Positions 1-7,023 of a stretch of DNA of 64,000 nucleotides are shown one piece after another (position 1 is the first letter of the stretch; every line of letters begins with the position of its first letter). The notes beneath the pieces were generated by a model. That model ran no database searches. It saw only the letters and a list, made by a program, of their open reading frames with translations, and was not told where the DNA came from. The position numbers and the translations under genes are program-made. Source of the DNA: Lacrimispora indolis DSM 755 (lineage in GTDB: Bacteria > Bacillota > Clostridia > Lachnospirales > Lachnospiraceae); assembly GCF_000526995.1 (NCBI RefSeq), contig NZ_AZUI01000001.1, positions 868,001-932,000 of the forward strand, in the 5' to 3' direction.

Positions 1-488
1 ATATAGAGGATAGGATCATAACCAAAGCCCTCCTCTCCGGCAGGCCGATCAGCCAGCAGCCCTTCCATGGACTCTTCCGTATGAAGCACCTGTCCATCAG
101 GAAGCACCGCAGCGATATTGCAAATAAAACGGGCGCTTCTTTCACTGCCCTTTGCGTGAGAGGCTCTGTCAAGGATATTCTGATTCTTAATTTCATAGGA
201 GGTATCCTCCCCCATATATCTGGCAGAAAGGATTCCAGGCTCCCCGTTTAAGCAGTCCACAACCAGGCCGGAATCATCCGCAAGCACGATCCCTCCGGTT
301 TCTTTCCACACTGCCCTGGCTTTTAGCTCGGCGTTATCCCCAAATGTATTTCCGTCTTCCACAATATCCAAGGTTACTCCGGCCTCTTTCATGGAGAGGA
401 CTTCCATTCCCAGGTCCTTAAGGATCTCCCTGATCTCCCGCATTTTCCCATCATTCCCTGTGGCAAATACGATCTTTTTATCGTTCAT
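1..488 (-). CDS. rdgB: XTP/dITP pyrophosphatase (RdgB/HAM1), 3' end cut by window edge
   Basis: Non-canonical purine NTP pyrophosphatase, which hydrolyses dITP/XTP to the monophosphate and keeps deaminated purines out of DNA. About 162 codons are visible from an ATG with an AGGAAGGA-like ribosome-binding site; no stop occurs before base 1. Family marks seen: N-terminal KIVFATGNDGK, then DGNTFGDNAELKA, LADDSGLVVD and, near the edge, EEGFGYDP. It starts 24 bases after the papain-like protease stop and is probably co-transcribed with that gene, the RNA methyltransferase and yfcE. The last ~40 residues lie outside the window. Family call is secure. Confidence 0.95.
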   Translation of the reverse strand, partial: MNDKKIVFATGNDGKMREIREILKDLGMEVLSMKEAGVTLDIVEDGNTFGDNAELKARAVWKETGGIVLADDSGLVVDCLNGEPGILSARYMGEDTSYEIKNQNILDRASHAKGSERSARFICNIAAVLPDGQVLHTEESMEGLLADRPAGEEGFGYDPILY

Positions 489-512
489 CTTTTCCTTCCT
501 CCATCATGTTTT

Positions 513-1895
513 TTACCGGTCTTTTGTGTAAGCCTTTAAGCATAAGTTGCAGTTCTGGCTCTCAGCACGTTCCCATGCACTGCCATTGGCGCTGATATAA
601 CCTTCCCCGTCTGAGATATTAACAAACGTACGGCCGTCCCCTGCATCATACTCAATGGCCGCGGGATGGACCGCATCCGGGGTGGTGATTTTAACGATCA
701 CCGCAAACCGTTCCCCAGGAGTGAGCCTAAGATCCTCCTGCTGATTTCCCATAAGCGGAACCGTATAATATCCTCCATAATCAAAGCTCCCCTTAGCCAG
801 GAGAATTTTCCGGTCGAAATCCCGGCCTTCCACAATATCAGATTCTTCCCCTGCATGACGTACTACATAAACCTCATAGGAGCTTCCGGGGCCCGTGGCA
901 TAGAAGCCTGCCGCTGCAAGACTTTCAAGAGTCCCTGCTTCGTATACATTGGAAAGCCACAGGGTATCTTCCCCATATCCTAACTGGCCTACCCAGCCTC
1001 TTAAATCCGACTGATAAATATGGTCATAATTATCTGTATCTTCCACAAGGGTATAAACAATATTATTCCTTCCGATATTGGAATCATAATAGGAGACATA
1101 AAAATATCCCTGGTCCCCGAATCCGTCTCCCCAGCTGTTCATGCAGATAAATGCCCCATTTCCCTGAACATCCTCACGAAAGTTTTCCTTAGAATACGCA
1201 TCATCCCAGCCAATGATCACGGAATCATGGTTGGGAAGCTCCGGGCCTATGTAGCAGTAGGCAAACTCCTCCTCATTGTAGGAAACAGACCGGCTGTCTT
1301 CGCCGGTCAGGGAAGTATAAAGGGAGCTTTGCACCCCGCCATACATTAAAACAGCCCTCTTGATCTTCTCATAATCCTTCTCAGGAAGGATTTGAATCTC
1401 CTGAACGTGCTTTTCTGCTTTTAAGCCATCCGGCGAAATGCCGTCACCGTAAGGATCATCTGCTTCTGATACAGGGCCTCTCCAGGACAGCAGATAGGCC
1501 ATGGACATGGTGTATTCCCCGCCCTCTTCCTGGGGAATACAAAAGCCATTATTTAAGGACATATGGTCTTCCGAAAAATCATGACTTTCCTCAGGCAGAA
1601 GCCCGGCTTCCAGGGCCTGGAGCGATGCAAAGGCCCAGCAGGTGCCAATGGAACCCTGATTTTTCACAGAAGGAACCCGGCCTTCCTTTCTCCCGTCATA
1701 GGAAGACGGGAGCTTTCCGTCTAAAATTTCCTCTTTCCGGGACTCTGTCCGGCCATGTGTCTCCCCGCTTTCTGACTCCTTCAAGTAGTTTTGGCCTGTT
1801 CCGTTTACCGGATGCGCTTCCTCACCGGAAATCCGGAATCCTGCTGCAAAACAGGCGATTATCAGAAGTAGGGAAAACCATCTTTTATTCTTCAA
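513..1895 (-). CDS. Secreted C1 (papain-like) cysteine protease with C-terminal lectin-like domain
   Basis: 460 residues. A signal peptide covers about residues 1-24 (FSLLLIIACFAAGF). The papain fold follows: catalytic Cys86 in GTCWAFA, His223 in NHDSVIIGWDD and Asn253 in MNSWGDGFG. The last ~150 residues have the beta-rich character of the lectin-like domain often fused to clostridial C1 proteases. The start is TTG at 1895, supported by GGGAG six bases upstream and by the signal peptide beginning right after it; it overlaps the methyltransferase end by 11 bases. Likely exported and active on extracellular or wall proteins; substrate unknown. A pro-segment is short or absent. Confidence 0.88.
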   Translation of the reverse strand: MKNKRWFSLLLIIACFAAGFRISGEEAHPVNGTGQNYLKESESGETHGRTESRKEEILDGKLPSSYDGRKEGRVPSVKNQGSIGTCWAFASLQALEAGLLPEESHDFSEDHMSLNNGFCIPQEEGGEYTMSMAYLLSWRGPVSEADDPYGDGISPDGLKAEKHVQEIQILPEKDYEKIKRAVLMYGGVQSSLYTSLTGEDSRSVSYNEEEFAYCYIGPELPNHDSVIIGWDDAYSKENFREDVQGNGAFICMNSWGDGFGDQGYFYVSYYDSNIGRNNIVYTLVEDTDNYDHIYQSDLRGWVGQLGYGEDTLWLSNVYEAGTLESLAAAGFYATGPGSSYEVYVVRHAGEESDIVEGRDFDRKILLAKGSFDYGGYYTVPLMGNQQEDLRLTPGERFAVIVKITTPDAVHPAAIEYDAGDGRTFVNISDGEGYISANGSAWERAESQNCNLCLKAYTKDR

Positions 1896-3054
1896 CCGAA
1901 TCTCCCACTTTTCTTTTTGGGGGCTTTGGCCCCATGAACTGATAGAAATAGGTTTTCATCATACCATTATAAATCTTCCGGTTCTTATCTGCCTTTCTGC
2001 CGATGTACTTCTCCGCCTCCTCATAGGCTGTGATCATGTACAGGGACCAGGCATCAAGGACCTTATACCGTTCCCCGATCTGCCGATAAAGCTCCGGTAA
2101 GTTCTTCTTATCTTCAATTCGTTCCCCATAAGGCGGATTTGTAATGATAAAACCGTATTTTTTAGGATGGCTTAAAGCGGCAAGGGGTCTTTGCTGGAAA
2201 TGGATCATATGGTCCACTCCCGCTGACTCTGCATTGGCTCTGGCAGCCTTTACGATCTCACCGTCTATATCATACCCCTGTATGTCCACTTTGACATCGG
2301 TATCCACAAGATCGCCTGCCTCATCCATGGTTTCATACCAGCACTTTCTTGGAATCAGGTTTTTCCACTCCTCCGCAAGAAAGGAACGGTTCATGCCGGG
2401 AGCCATATTGGCTGCCATCATGGCCGCCTCAATCACAAATGTCCCGCTTCCGCAGAAAGGATCTACCAGAATTCTGTCCTTGTTCCAGGGGGTCAGCATA
2501 ATAAGGGCAGCAGCAAGGGTCTCCGTAATAGGCGCTTTACTGGTTAATGTACGGTACCCTCTCTTGTGGAGGGAATCTCCTGTGGTATCAATTCCAACAG
2601 TCACCTGATCCTTGTGGAGGAATACCCGTAAAGGATAGCTGCTTCCAGTCTCCGGAAACCATTCAACACCATAAGCCCCTTTTAACCGCTCCACCATGGC
2701 CTTTTTCATGATGGATTGGATATCAGAGGGGCTGAACAATTTACTTTTTATGGAAGAAGCCTTTGCGACCCAGAATTTTCCATCCTGAGGGATATAATCC
2801 TCCCAGCAGATCGCCCTGGTTCCCTGAAAAAGTTCTTCAAAGGATTCCCCGTGAAAGCTTCCCACCTTCAACAAAACCCTTTCTGCCGTACGCAGAAACA
2901 CATTGGCCCGGCAGATCGCCTCATCATCTCCGACAAAGGTGACTCTTCCGTCTTCTACCGATGCAATATCATAACCCAGATCAATAATTTCTCTTTTTAA
3001 GACTGCTTCCATGCCAAAGTGACAGGGTGCAATCAACTCAAATGTTTTTTTCAC
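1885..3054 (-). CDS. THUMP-domain class I SAM-dependent RNA methyltransferase (RlmL/YpsC-like)
   Basis: 389 residues, close to the usual 375-390 of the Firmicutes YpsC family. An N-terminal THUMP/ferredoxin-like RNA-binding part (about 1-160) precedes a Rossmann methyltransferase with LVDPFCGSGTF (SAM loop, about residue 200) and NPPYGERI (the N6-adenine/N2-guanine catalytic motif, about 305). Probable role: base methylation of 23S rRNA. The start is GTG at 3054; the AGGAGA ribosome-binding site lies inside the last codons of yfcE and only one base separates the yfcE stop from this start, so translation is probably coupled. Exact target base not known. Confidence 0.9.
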   Translation of the reverse strand: MKKTFELIAPCHFGMEAVLKREIIDLGYDIASVEDGRVTFVGDDEAICRANVFLRTAERVLLKVGSFHGESFEELFQGTRAICWEDYIPQDGKFWVAKASSIKSKLFSPSDIQSIMKKAMVERLKGAYGVEWFPETGSSYPLRVFLHKDQVTVGIDTTGDSLHKRGYRTLTSKAPITETLAAALIMLTPWNKDRILVDPFCGSGTFVIEAAMMAANMAPGMNRSFLAEEWKNLIPRKCWYETMDEAGDLVDTDVKVDIQGYDIDGEIVKAARANAESAGVDHMIHFQQRPLAALSHPKKYGFIITNPPYGERIEDKKNLPELYRQIGERYKVLDAWSLYMITAYEEAEKYIGRKADKNRKIYNGMMKTYFYQFMGPKPPKRKVGDSVEE

Positions 3055-3055
3055 C

Positions 3056-3604
3056 TTATTCTCCTAAGTTCATTTCTTTTATCACATTCCCGTCAAAGTC
3101 CATAATGCGGAATATTTTATCCTCCAGCATTCCATAAGTAGGAGGATTGCCGCCCTTTGGAATGGACACGGAACCTGGATTTAATATGGTAATATCACCA
3201 AAGCGCTCTGCAGTCAGGATATGAGTATGCCCATGAAGCAGGATATCACCTTTTTGTATTGGGGGCAAATTCTCCTTATTGTAAATATGCCCATGAGTGG
3301 CATAAATTGTCAGCCCATGGACAGCAAGCAGGGCATAATCCCCAAGGATAGGAAATTCAAGCACCATCTGATCCACTTCAGTGTCACAGTTTCCCCGCAC
3401 ACAATAGATCTGGTCCTTGCACTCATTTAACATGGAAATCACCTCTTTAGGAGCATATTCTCTTGGAAGATCATTTCTTGGGCCATGATAAAGAATATCT
3501 CCTAACAGGATCAGCCTGCCTGCTCCGGAAGTTTTATATGCATCTAACAGCTTCCTGCAAAAATAGGCAGAACCATGAATGTCGGAAGCAATCATATATC
3601 TCAT
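3056..3604 (-). CDS. yfcE: YfcE-type metallophosphodiesterase
   Basis: 182 residues, full length. Calcineurin-like two-metal motifs are in order: DIHGS near the N terminus, GDILYHGP, GNCD, and GHTH near residue 125. The family hydrolyses phosphodiesters in a Mn-dependent way; the physiological substrate is unclear. First gene of the run yfcE - methyltransferase - C1 protease - rdgB, with one base between its stop and the next start. ATG start at 3604. Confidence 0.92.
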   Translation of the reverse strand: MRYMIASDIHGSAYFCRKLLDAYKTSGAGRLILLGDILYHGPRNDLPREYAPKEVISMLNECKDQIYCVRGNCDTEVDQMVLEFPILGDYALLAVHGLTIYATHGHIYNKENLPPIQKGDILLHGHTHILTAERFGDITILNPGSVSIPKGGNPPTYGMLEDKIFRIMDFDGNVIKEMNLGE

Positions 3605-3676
3605 AAGTCGTTTTCTCCTTTTGTATTTAATAGGTATATTTTAAGGCTAGCGGGGTATTTCTGTCAATGAAATTAC

Positions 3677-3985
3677 CTATCCGCGAACCATATATTTTCC
3701 TCTGTAATACGCAATTCCATTGGCTATATTGACCACATTGTATCCGGCCTGCTCCAGATTTCTGCAGACGATCATGCTTTGTCCGCCCCTGGAACAGTAA
3801 AATATCAAAAGTTTATCCTTTGGCAAACTGCTCACCCATTGATCCATATCTTCATATGGCAGATTCACTGCTCCCCTAATATGGGATTGCCTATAGGACG
3901 TCTCACTGCGAAGATCTATAATCATAATGTTGTTGTTATAATTGATATAATGATCGACTTCCCAAATCGGAATGGTCCTGAACAT
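3677..3985 (-). CDS. Single-domain rhodanese-like protein
   Basis: 102 residues from the ATG at 3985. One rhodanese domain: IIDLRSETSYRQSHIRGAVNLP, then the active-site loop CSRGGQS with catalytic Cys64. Sulfurtransferase or persulfide carrier; partner unknown. The reading frame is open further upstream to a TTG at 4069, which would add a hydrophobic segment (LGLACFCMIFAI), but that TTG sits in the T-run of a terminator with no ribosome-binding site, whereas the ATG has GGGTGAT three bases upstream. I therefore prefer the short form; a membrane-anchored longer form is not excluded. Confidence 0.8.
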   Translation of the reverse strand: MFRTIPIWEVDHYINYNNNIMIIDLRSETSYRQSHIRGAVNLPYEDMDQWVSSLPKDKLLIFYCSRGGQSMIVCRNLEQAGYNVVNIANGIAYYRGKYMVRG

Positions 3986-4067
3986 ATTATCACCCGTCCT
4001 TTCTAGTAATAATATATTCCATAATTTCCGGATTGCGAAAATCATGCAAAAGCAGGCCAGTCCCAAC

Positions 4068-4115
4068 AAAAAAACGCGGGAAAGGACCCCTTTGTCTCTT
4101 TCCCACGCCTTTTTT
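4068..4115 (-). terminator. Rho-independent terminator after the Asn-rich gene
   Basis: Stem CGCGGGAAAG (4075-4084) pairs with CTTTCCCACG (4098-4107). On the minus strand it is followed by seven T. A-runs on both sides mean it could also act on the plus strand. Confidence 0.8.
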
Positions 4116-4139
4116 AATAATCGGTTCGGCCAGACCTAA

Positions 4140-4373
4140 TTAGTTGAATCTGTTGCGGCTGCTGTCTCTGCTGGAATCGCGGCTGCTGTCCTTGCTGGAG
4201 TTGCGGTTGTTGTTCTGATTGTTGTTCTGGTTGTTGTTCTGGCTGTTGTTCTGATTGTTGTTCTGGTTGTTATTCTGGCTGTTGTTCTGGTTGTTATTCT
4301 GGCTGTTGTTTTGATTGTTGTTATGGGAATTCCTGGAAGAATTGTCCATATCATTGTAATTATTCTTAGACAT
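4140..4373 (-). CDS. Small Asn/Gln-rich low-complexity protein
   Basis: 77 residues. After MSKNNYNDMDNSSRNS the chain is built of repeated NNNQNNSQ / NNNQ units (about residues 17-57), then an SSKDSSRDSSRDSSR tail. No signal peptide, membrane segment or known domain seen. It is a genuine gene: ATG preceded by AGGAGG at eight bases, and its own strong terminator 25 bases after the stop. The DNA repeats in short units, so length variation between strains is likely. The composition resembles prion-like N/Q-rich segments or some spore-associated small proteins, but no function can be assigned. Confidence 0.75.
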   Translation of the reverse strand: MSKNNYNDMDNSSRNSHNNNQNNSQNNNQNNSQNNNQNNNQNNSQNNNQNNNQNNNRNSSKDSSRDSSRDSSRNRFN

Positions 4374-4687
4374 AATAAATACCTCCTGTCGGCGTTTTAC
4401 GTTACATGGTCTAGTATGGCGAATTTCCGACAGATTATACTATCATTTTTATTTTAAAATTTAAAAATAACTTTGCATTTTCATCAAGACTATATTATAA
4501 TCAAAATGAGGAATTTATTTCCTCATCCTTATTAATTATTTATACTCCCCTCAGAAACAGCCGGATGGCTCCCCTGTCCGTCTGTTTCTCTTTGTCCTTT
4601 TTTACATCAAATCAAACAAAAGACCTTCGGCAATCCCATGCCGAAGGCCCTATATCCCTTTCCAAAATCCGGTAATCCGCTATTTCA
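4374..4687. other. Intergenic region with terminator, orphan hairpin and AT-rich leader
   Basis: 314 bases without a gene. It holds the NlpC/P60 terminator (4612-4650), an imperfect hairpin at 4553-4589 (AGAAACAG / CTGTTTCT closing CGGA / TCCG) with no gene attached, and an AT-rich leader for the Asn-rich gene with a TATAAT on the minus strand near 4435 but no clear -35. Confidence 0.5.
4612..4650 (-). terminator. Terminator of the downstream NlpC/P60 gene
   Basis: Perfect stem CCTTCGGC (4624-4631) / GCCGAAGG (4640-4647), followed on the minus strand by TCTTTTGTTTG. It lies 40 bases after the stop of the gene at 4688. Confidence 0.8.
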
Positions 4688-5419
4688 TTAATCGCCAAGA
4701 ACATTGACGATTTTTACAGGCGCCCGATAGTTCCACGGAGAAGTCTTAATGCCTGTACTGTAAGTTGATGAATGAACTACTTGTCCATTGCCGATATACA
4801 TGGCAACATGATTTATGGAAGATCCGCTACCATAAAAGATCAAATCGCCGGGACGCATCTGGTCAGCGCCAACTGCCCTTCCCTGAGAAGCCTGTCCCCC
4901 TGATGAACGGTTTATGGTAAGGCCCGCTGCGTGCTGCATCACATATCTGGTAAATCCGGAACAGTCTACTCCGGTGTGCGGGTCGCTGCCGCCATAGGAA
5001 TAACGCCCGCCTACAAACTGAAGTGCGTAATTAACAATGCTTTGTCTGAAATCCACTGCCACCTGTGCCTGAGTTTTTACCTCCAGGGCTGCCAGTGTTT
5101 CCTCATCTGTCGATGATATGGTGGCATTCCCCTCTGCTGGCAGAAAGCCATATGTATCATTGATCTTGACCTTAATTTTTCCGTCGCCCATATCCTCTAC
5201 AACTTCAAAGGAAGATCCTTTGGAAGCGGTCATCAACGCTTCCTGACCAGCTTCATCCTTGCTGATCGTTACATTATCTGCATCAACGGTCACCATATAG
5301 TTCCCATAACTGAGTCCTGGACCTGAAATTTCATCTGCTCTTACATCTGAAGGATCTGCAATTATCATTGCTCCGCAAAAAGCCATAAGGCCTAACGTTT
5401 TCCATGCTTTGTTTATCAT
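4688..5419 (-). CDS. Secreted SH3b-NlpC/P60 cell-wall hydrolase (paralogue 1)
   Basis: 243 residues from the ATG at 5419. Signal peptide at 1-28 (GLMAFCGAMIIADPSDVRA), an SH3-like domain at about 40-100, then NlpC/P60 at about 125-243 with Cys153 (VDCSGFTRY), His204 (INHVAMYIG) and His216 (VVHSS). Family members cut the gamma-D-Glu-meso-DAP bond of stem peptides. The frame is open upstream to an ATG at 5497, but that would bury the signal peptide behind 26 polar residues; AGGAG precedes the ATG at 5419, though at a long 11-base spacing. It has the same domain order as the gene at 5552, so the two are a tandem duplication. Confidence 0.9.
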   Translation of the reverse strand: MINKAWKTLGLMAFCGAMIIADPSDVRADEISGPGLSYGNYMVTVDADNVTISKDEAGQEALMTASKGSSFEVVEDMGDGKIKVKINDTYGFLPAEGNATISSTDEETLAALEVKTQAQVAVDFRQSIVNYALQFVGGRYSYGGSDPHTGVDCSGFTRYVMQHAAGLTINRSSGGQASQGRAVGADQMRPGDLIFYGSGSSINHVAMYIGNGQVVHSSTYSTGIKTSPWNYRAPVKIVNVLGD

Positions 5420-5488
5420 CGGGAAATCTGCTCCTAATTTTACTTTTTGAGTTTCAAATGTTACGTAAATATTAAATTCATTACGGTT

Positions 5489-5517
5489 ATTATACATTTA
5501 TTTTATCTTTTCGTCAA
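5489..5517 (-). promoter_or_regulatory. Sigma-A-type promoter of NlpC/P60 paralogue 1
   Basis: Minus strand: TTGACG (5517-5512), a 17-base spacer, TATAAT (5494-5489). The leader downstream contains CGTAAC (near 5463), resembling half of the WalR-type repeat seen at the paralogue. Confidence 0.8.
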
Positions 5518-5551
5518 GTATTATTTAAAACTGCACGAAATTCAAAATATT

Positions 5552-6244
5552 TTAGTTTAAAACCCGGACAAATTTCACAGGTTTGCGATACATGACGTTT
5601 GTTACGATAATTCCGGTCTTTTCTGTGGAAGCGTGGACTACCCGGCCGTCTCCCATATAAAGGGCAACATGGTTAATGGATCCATTTTTTCCATAAAATA
5701 CCAGATCACCTGCCCGGGCTTCCTCGTAGCTCAAACTGCGGCCCTCCCTTGACTGCGACTTTGAACTGTGGCTTAAATTGACACCGGCCGTATTCGCAAG
5801 CACATATCTGGTAAAACCGGAACAATCCACTCCTGTTTTGGGATTGACTCCTCCGTAGACATAGCGTCCGCCCACAAACTGAAGGGCATAATCCACGATC
5901 TGCTGGCGCTGAAGAACAGACTTGTCCACCTTTTCCTGGTTTTTTTCAATCAGTGTCGCAGAACTGCTTTGTATGTATCCATCTCCTGAGGGAGTCTTTA
6001 TTTTAATCCAGCCATCCTTGGGAGATTCCACCACTTCATAAGTCTGGCCCTCCCCGGCCTGGGAAAGTACTGTTCCTGCCGTATTTGCAGCTTCCCTGAC
6101 AGATACAGGCATGTCCATCTTTGCATAAAGTGTCGTGCTGGTTTCAACAGCGATCTCCGCTGCTTTCGCCTCTGCAGGGGAAACCCAGCTTAAGCTCGCT
6201 AAAAGCCCTAAAAACCCCATTGCCTTCCACATTTTATTTTTCAT
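5552..6244 (-). CDS. Secreted SH3b-NlpC/P60 cell-wall hydrolase (paralogue 2)
   Basis: 230 residues. Signal peptide 1-29 (GLLASLSWVSPAEAKA), SH3-like domain at about 38-98, NlpC/P60 at about 112-230 with Cys141 (VDCSGFTRY), His192 (INHVALYMG) and His204 (VVHAS). Predicted D,L-endopeptidase acting on peptidoglycan outside the cell. Its promoter is near-perfect (6324-6352), and a WalR-like direct repeat covers the presumed transcription start (6300-6317). In Bacillus, WalR controls just this class of wall hydrolases, which supports the regulatory reading. No terminator is seen between this gene and paralogue 1, but each has its own promoter. Confidence 0.92.
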   Translation of the reverse strand: MKNKMWKAMGFLGLLASLSWVSPAEAKAAEIAVETSTTLYAKMDMPVSVREAANTAGTVLSQAGEGQTYEVVESPKDGWIKIKTPSGDGYIQSSSATLIEKNQEKVDKSVLQRQQIVDYALQFVGGRYVYGGVNPKTGVDCSGFTRYVLANTAGVNLSHSSKSQSREGRSLSYEEARAGDLVFYGKNGSINHVALYMGDGRVVHASTEKTGIIVTNVMYRKPVKFVRVLN

Positions 6245-6299
6245 ATCAAATCTCCTGTTTTTTACGTTTTTCTGTCATTCCTGCAAAACTCAGCCAAAA

Positions 6300-6317
6300 T
6301 GTTACATAAATGTTACA
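6300..6317 (-). promoter_or_regulatory. WalR-like direct repeat over the start site of the NlpC/P60 gene
   Basis: Minus strand reads TGTAAC-ATTTA-TGTAAC, an exact fit to the TGTWAH-N5-TGTWAH pattern described for WalR/YycF of Bacillus, with an 11-base period. It begins six bases after the -10, so binding there would be expected to block rather than help transcription. Confidence 0.6.
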
Positions 6318-6323
6318 ATTCGA

Positions 6324-6352
6324 ATTATATACTTATTCCCCGTATTTGTCAA
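6324..6352 (-). promoter_or_regulatory. Consensus sigma-A promoter of NlpC/P60 paralogue 2
   Basis: Minus strand: TTGACA (6352-6347), 17-base spacer, TATAAT (6329-6324). Both boxes match consensus in all six positions. Confidence 0.9.
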
Positions 6353-6353
6353 G

Positions 6354-6393
6354 CAAAAACGGCATTCATGACACTTTTTGCGTCATGAATGCC
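6354..6393 (-). terminator. Terminator of the DUF1700 gene
   Basis: 12-bp perfect stem GGCATTCATGAC (6361-6372) / GTCATGAATGCC (6382-6393), then GTTTTTG on the minus strand. It directly abuts the -35 of the next promoter. Confidence 0.88.
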
Positions 6394-6440
6394 GTCACAC
6401 TTCTGTAACATTTGTTTTTAATTATTAAATATATATGACT

Positions 6441-6914
6441 TTATCGTTTCGTTCCTCTTACGATCCAGACAATGAGAAATACCAAAAGCAAGGGGCCCAT
6501 AATAGGCATCAGAAGGCTGAAAATCCCTGTCACAATGCCGGCGATCAAAAAGAAAAACAAGATAAGTACCGCGACTCCCAAAAGCTTCCAGTACCATTTA
6601 TTCAAGTCAATGTAATGCATATGGCGTCCGAAATTACCCGGATCCTCATACACATCCTGATCTGCGTTGGAATAGGATTCATAGTAAGTTCTGCCTGATC
6701 CGCTGTCCTTTGCATTTTCGCTGGCTTCTAAAATCGTCCTGGCAATCAGCCTTGGATCGCCGATAGAGGCTATTACCGCCTCTTCCGTAGAACCATTTCT
6801 CACTTCCGTGGTGATGTATTCTTCATAATACCTGATATTTTCTTCGATCACGCTCCCAGGAACTTCACCTGATAAAGTCTCCCTCAAGCGCTGTAAAAAC
6901 TCCTGTCTGCTCAT
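6441..6914 (-). CDS. DUF1700 (HAAS-domain) membrane protein
   Basis: 157 residues from the ATG at 6914, chosen over a TTG five codons upstream because AAGGAGG lies five bases before the ATG. The N-terminal helical HAAS-type part has the pattern RQEFLQRLRETL ... YYEEYI ... VIASIGDPRLIA. A polar linker follows, then two hydrophobic segments near the C terminus (LGVAVLILFFFLIAGIVTGI and LLMPIMGPLLLVFLIVWIV). DUF1700 genes usually sit beside a PadR regulator and are linked to envelope stress or transport control; no PadR gene is adjacent here. Monocistronic, ending in a strong hairpin. Confidence 0.85.
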   Translation of the reverse strand: MSRQEFLQRLRETLSGEVPGSVIEENIRYYEEYITTEVRNGSTEEAVIASIGDPRLIARTILEASENAKDSGSGRTYYESYSNADQDVYEDPGNFGRHMHYIDLNKWYWKLLGVAVLILFFFLIAGIVTGIFSLLMPIMGPLLLVFLIVWIVRGTKR

Positions 6915-7023
6915 CTGAGCCTCCTTCAATTAAGTAAATAGCTTTGATTATTGTATCATCCGACAGGGACTTCGTAAAGAAACCTTCTCTGAATAAATTC
7001 TTAAAATTTCATAATCGGTTGGA

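Noticed and set aside
4136..4354. Thr/Arg-rich frame in the Asn-rich gene
   Set aside because: It is the same repeat DNA read in another frame; it lacks the AGGAGG-linked ATG of the Asn-rich frame.
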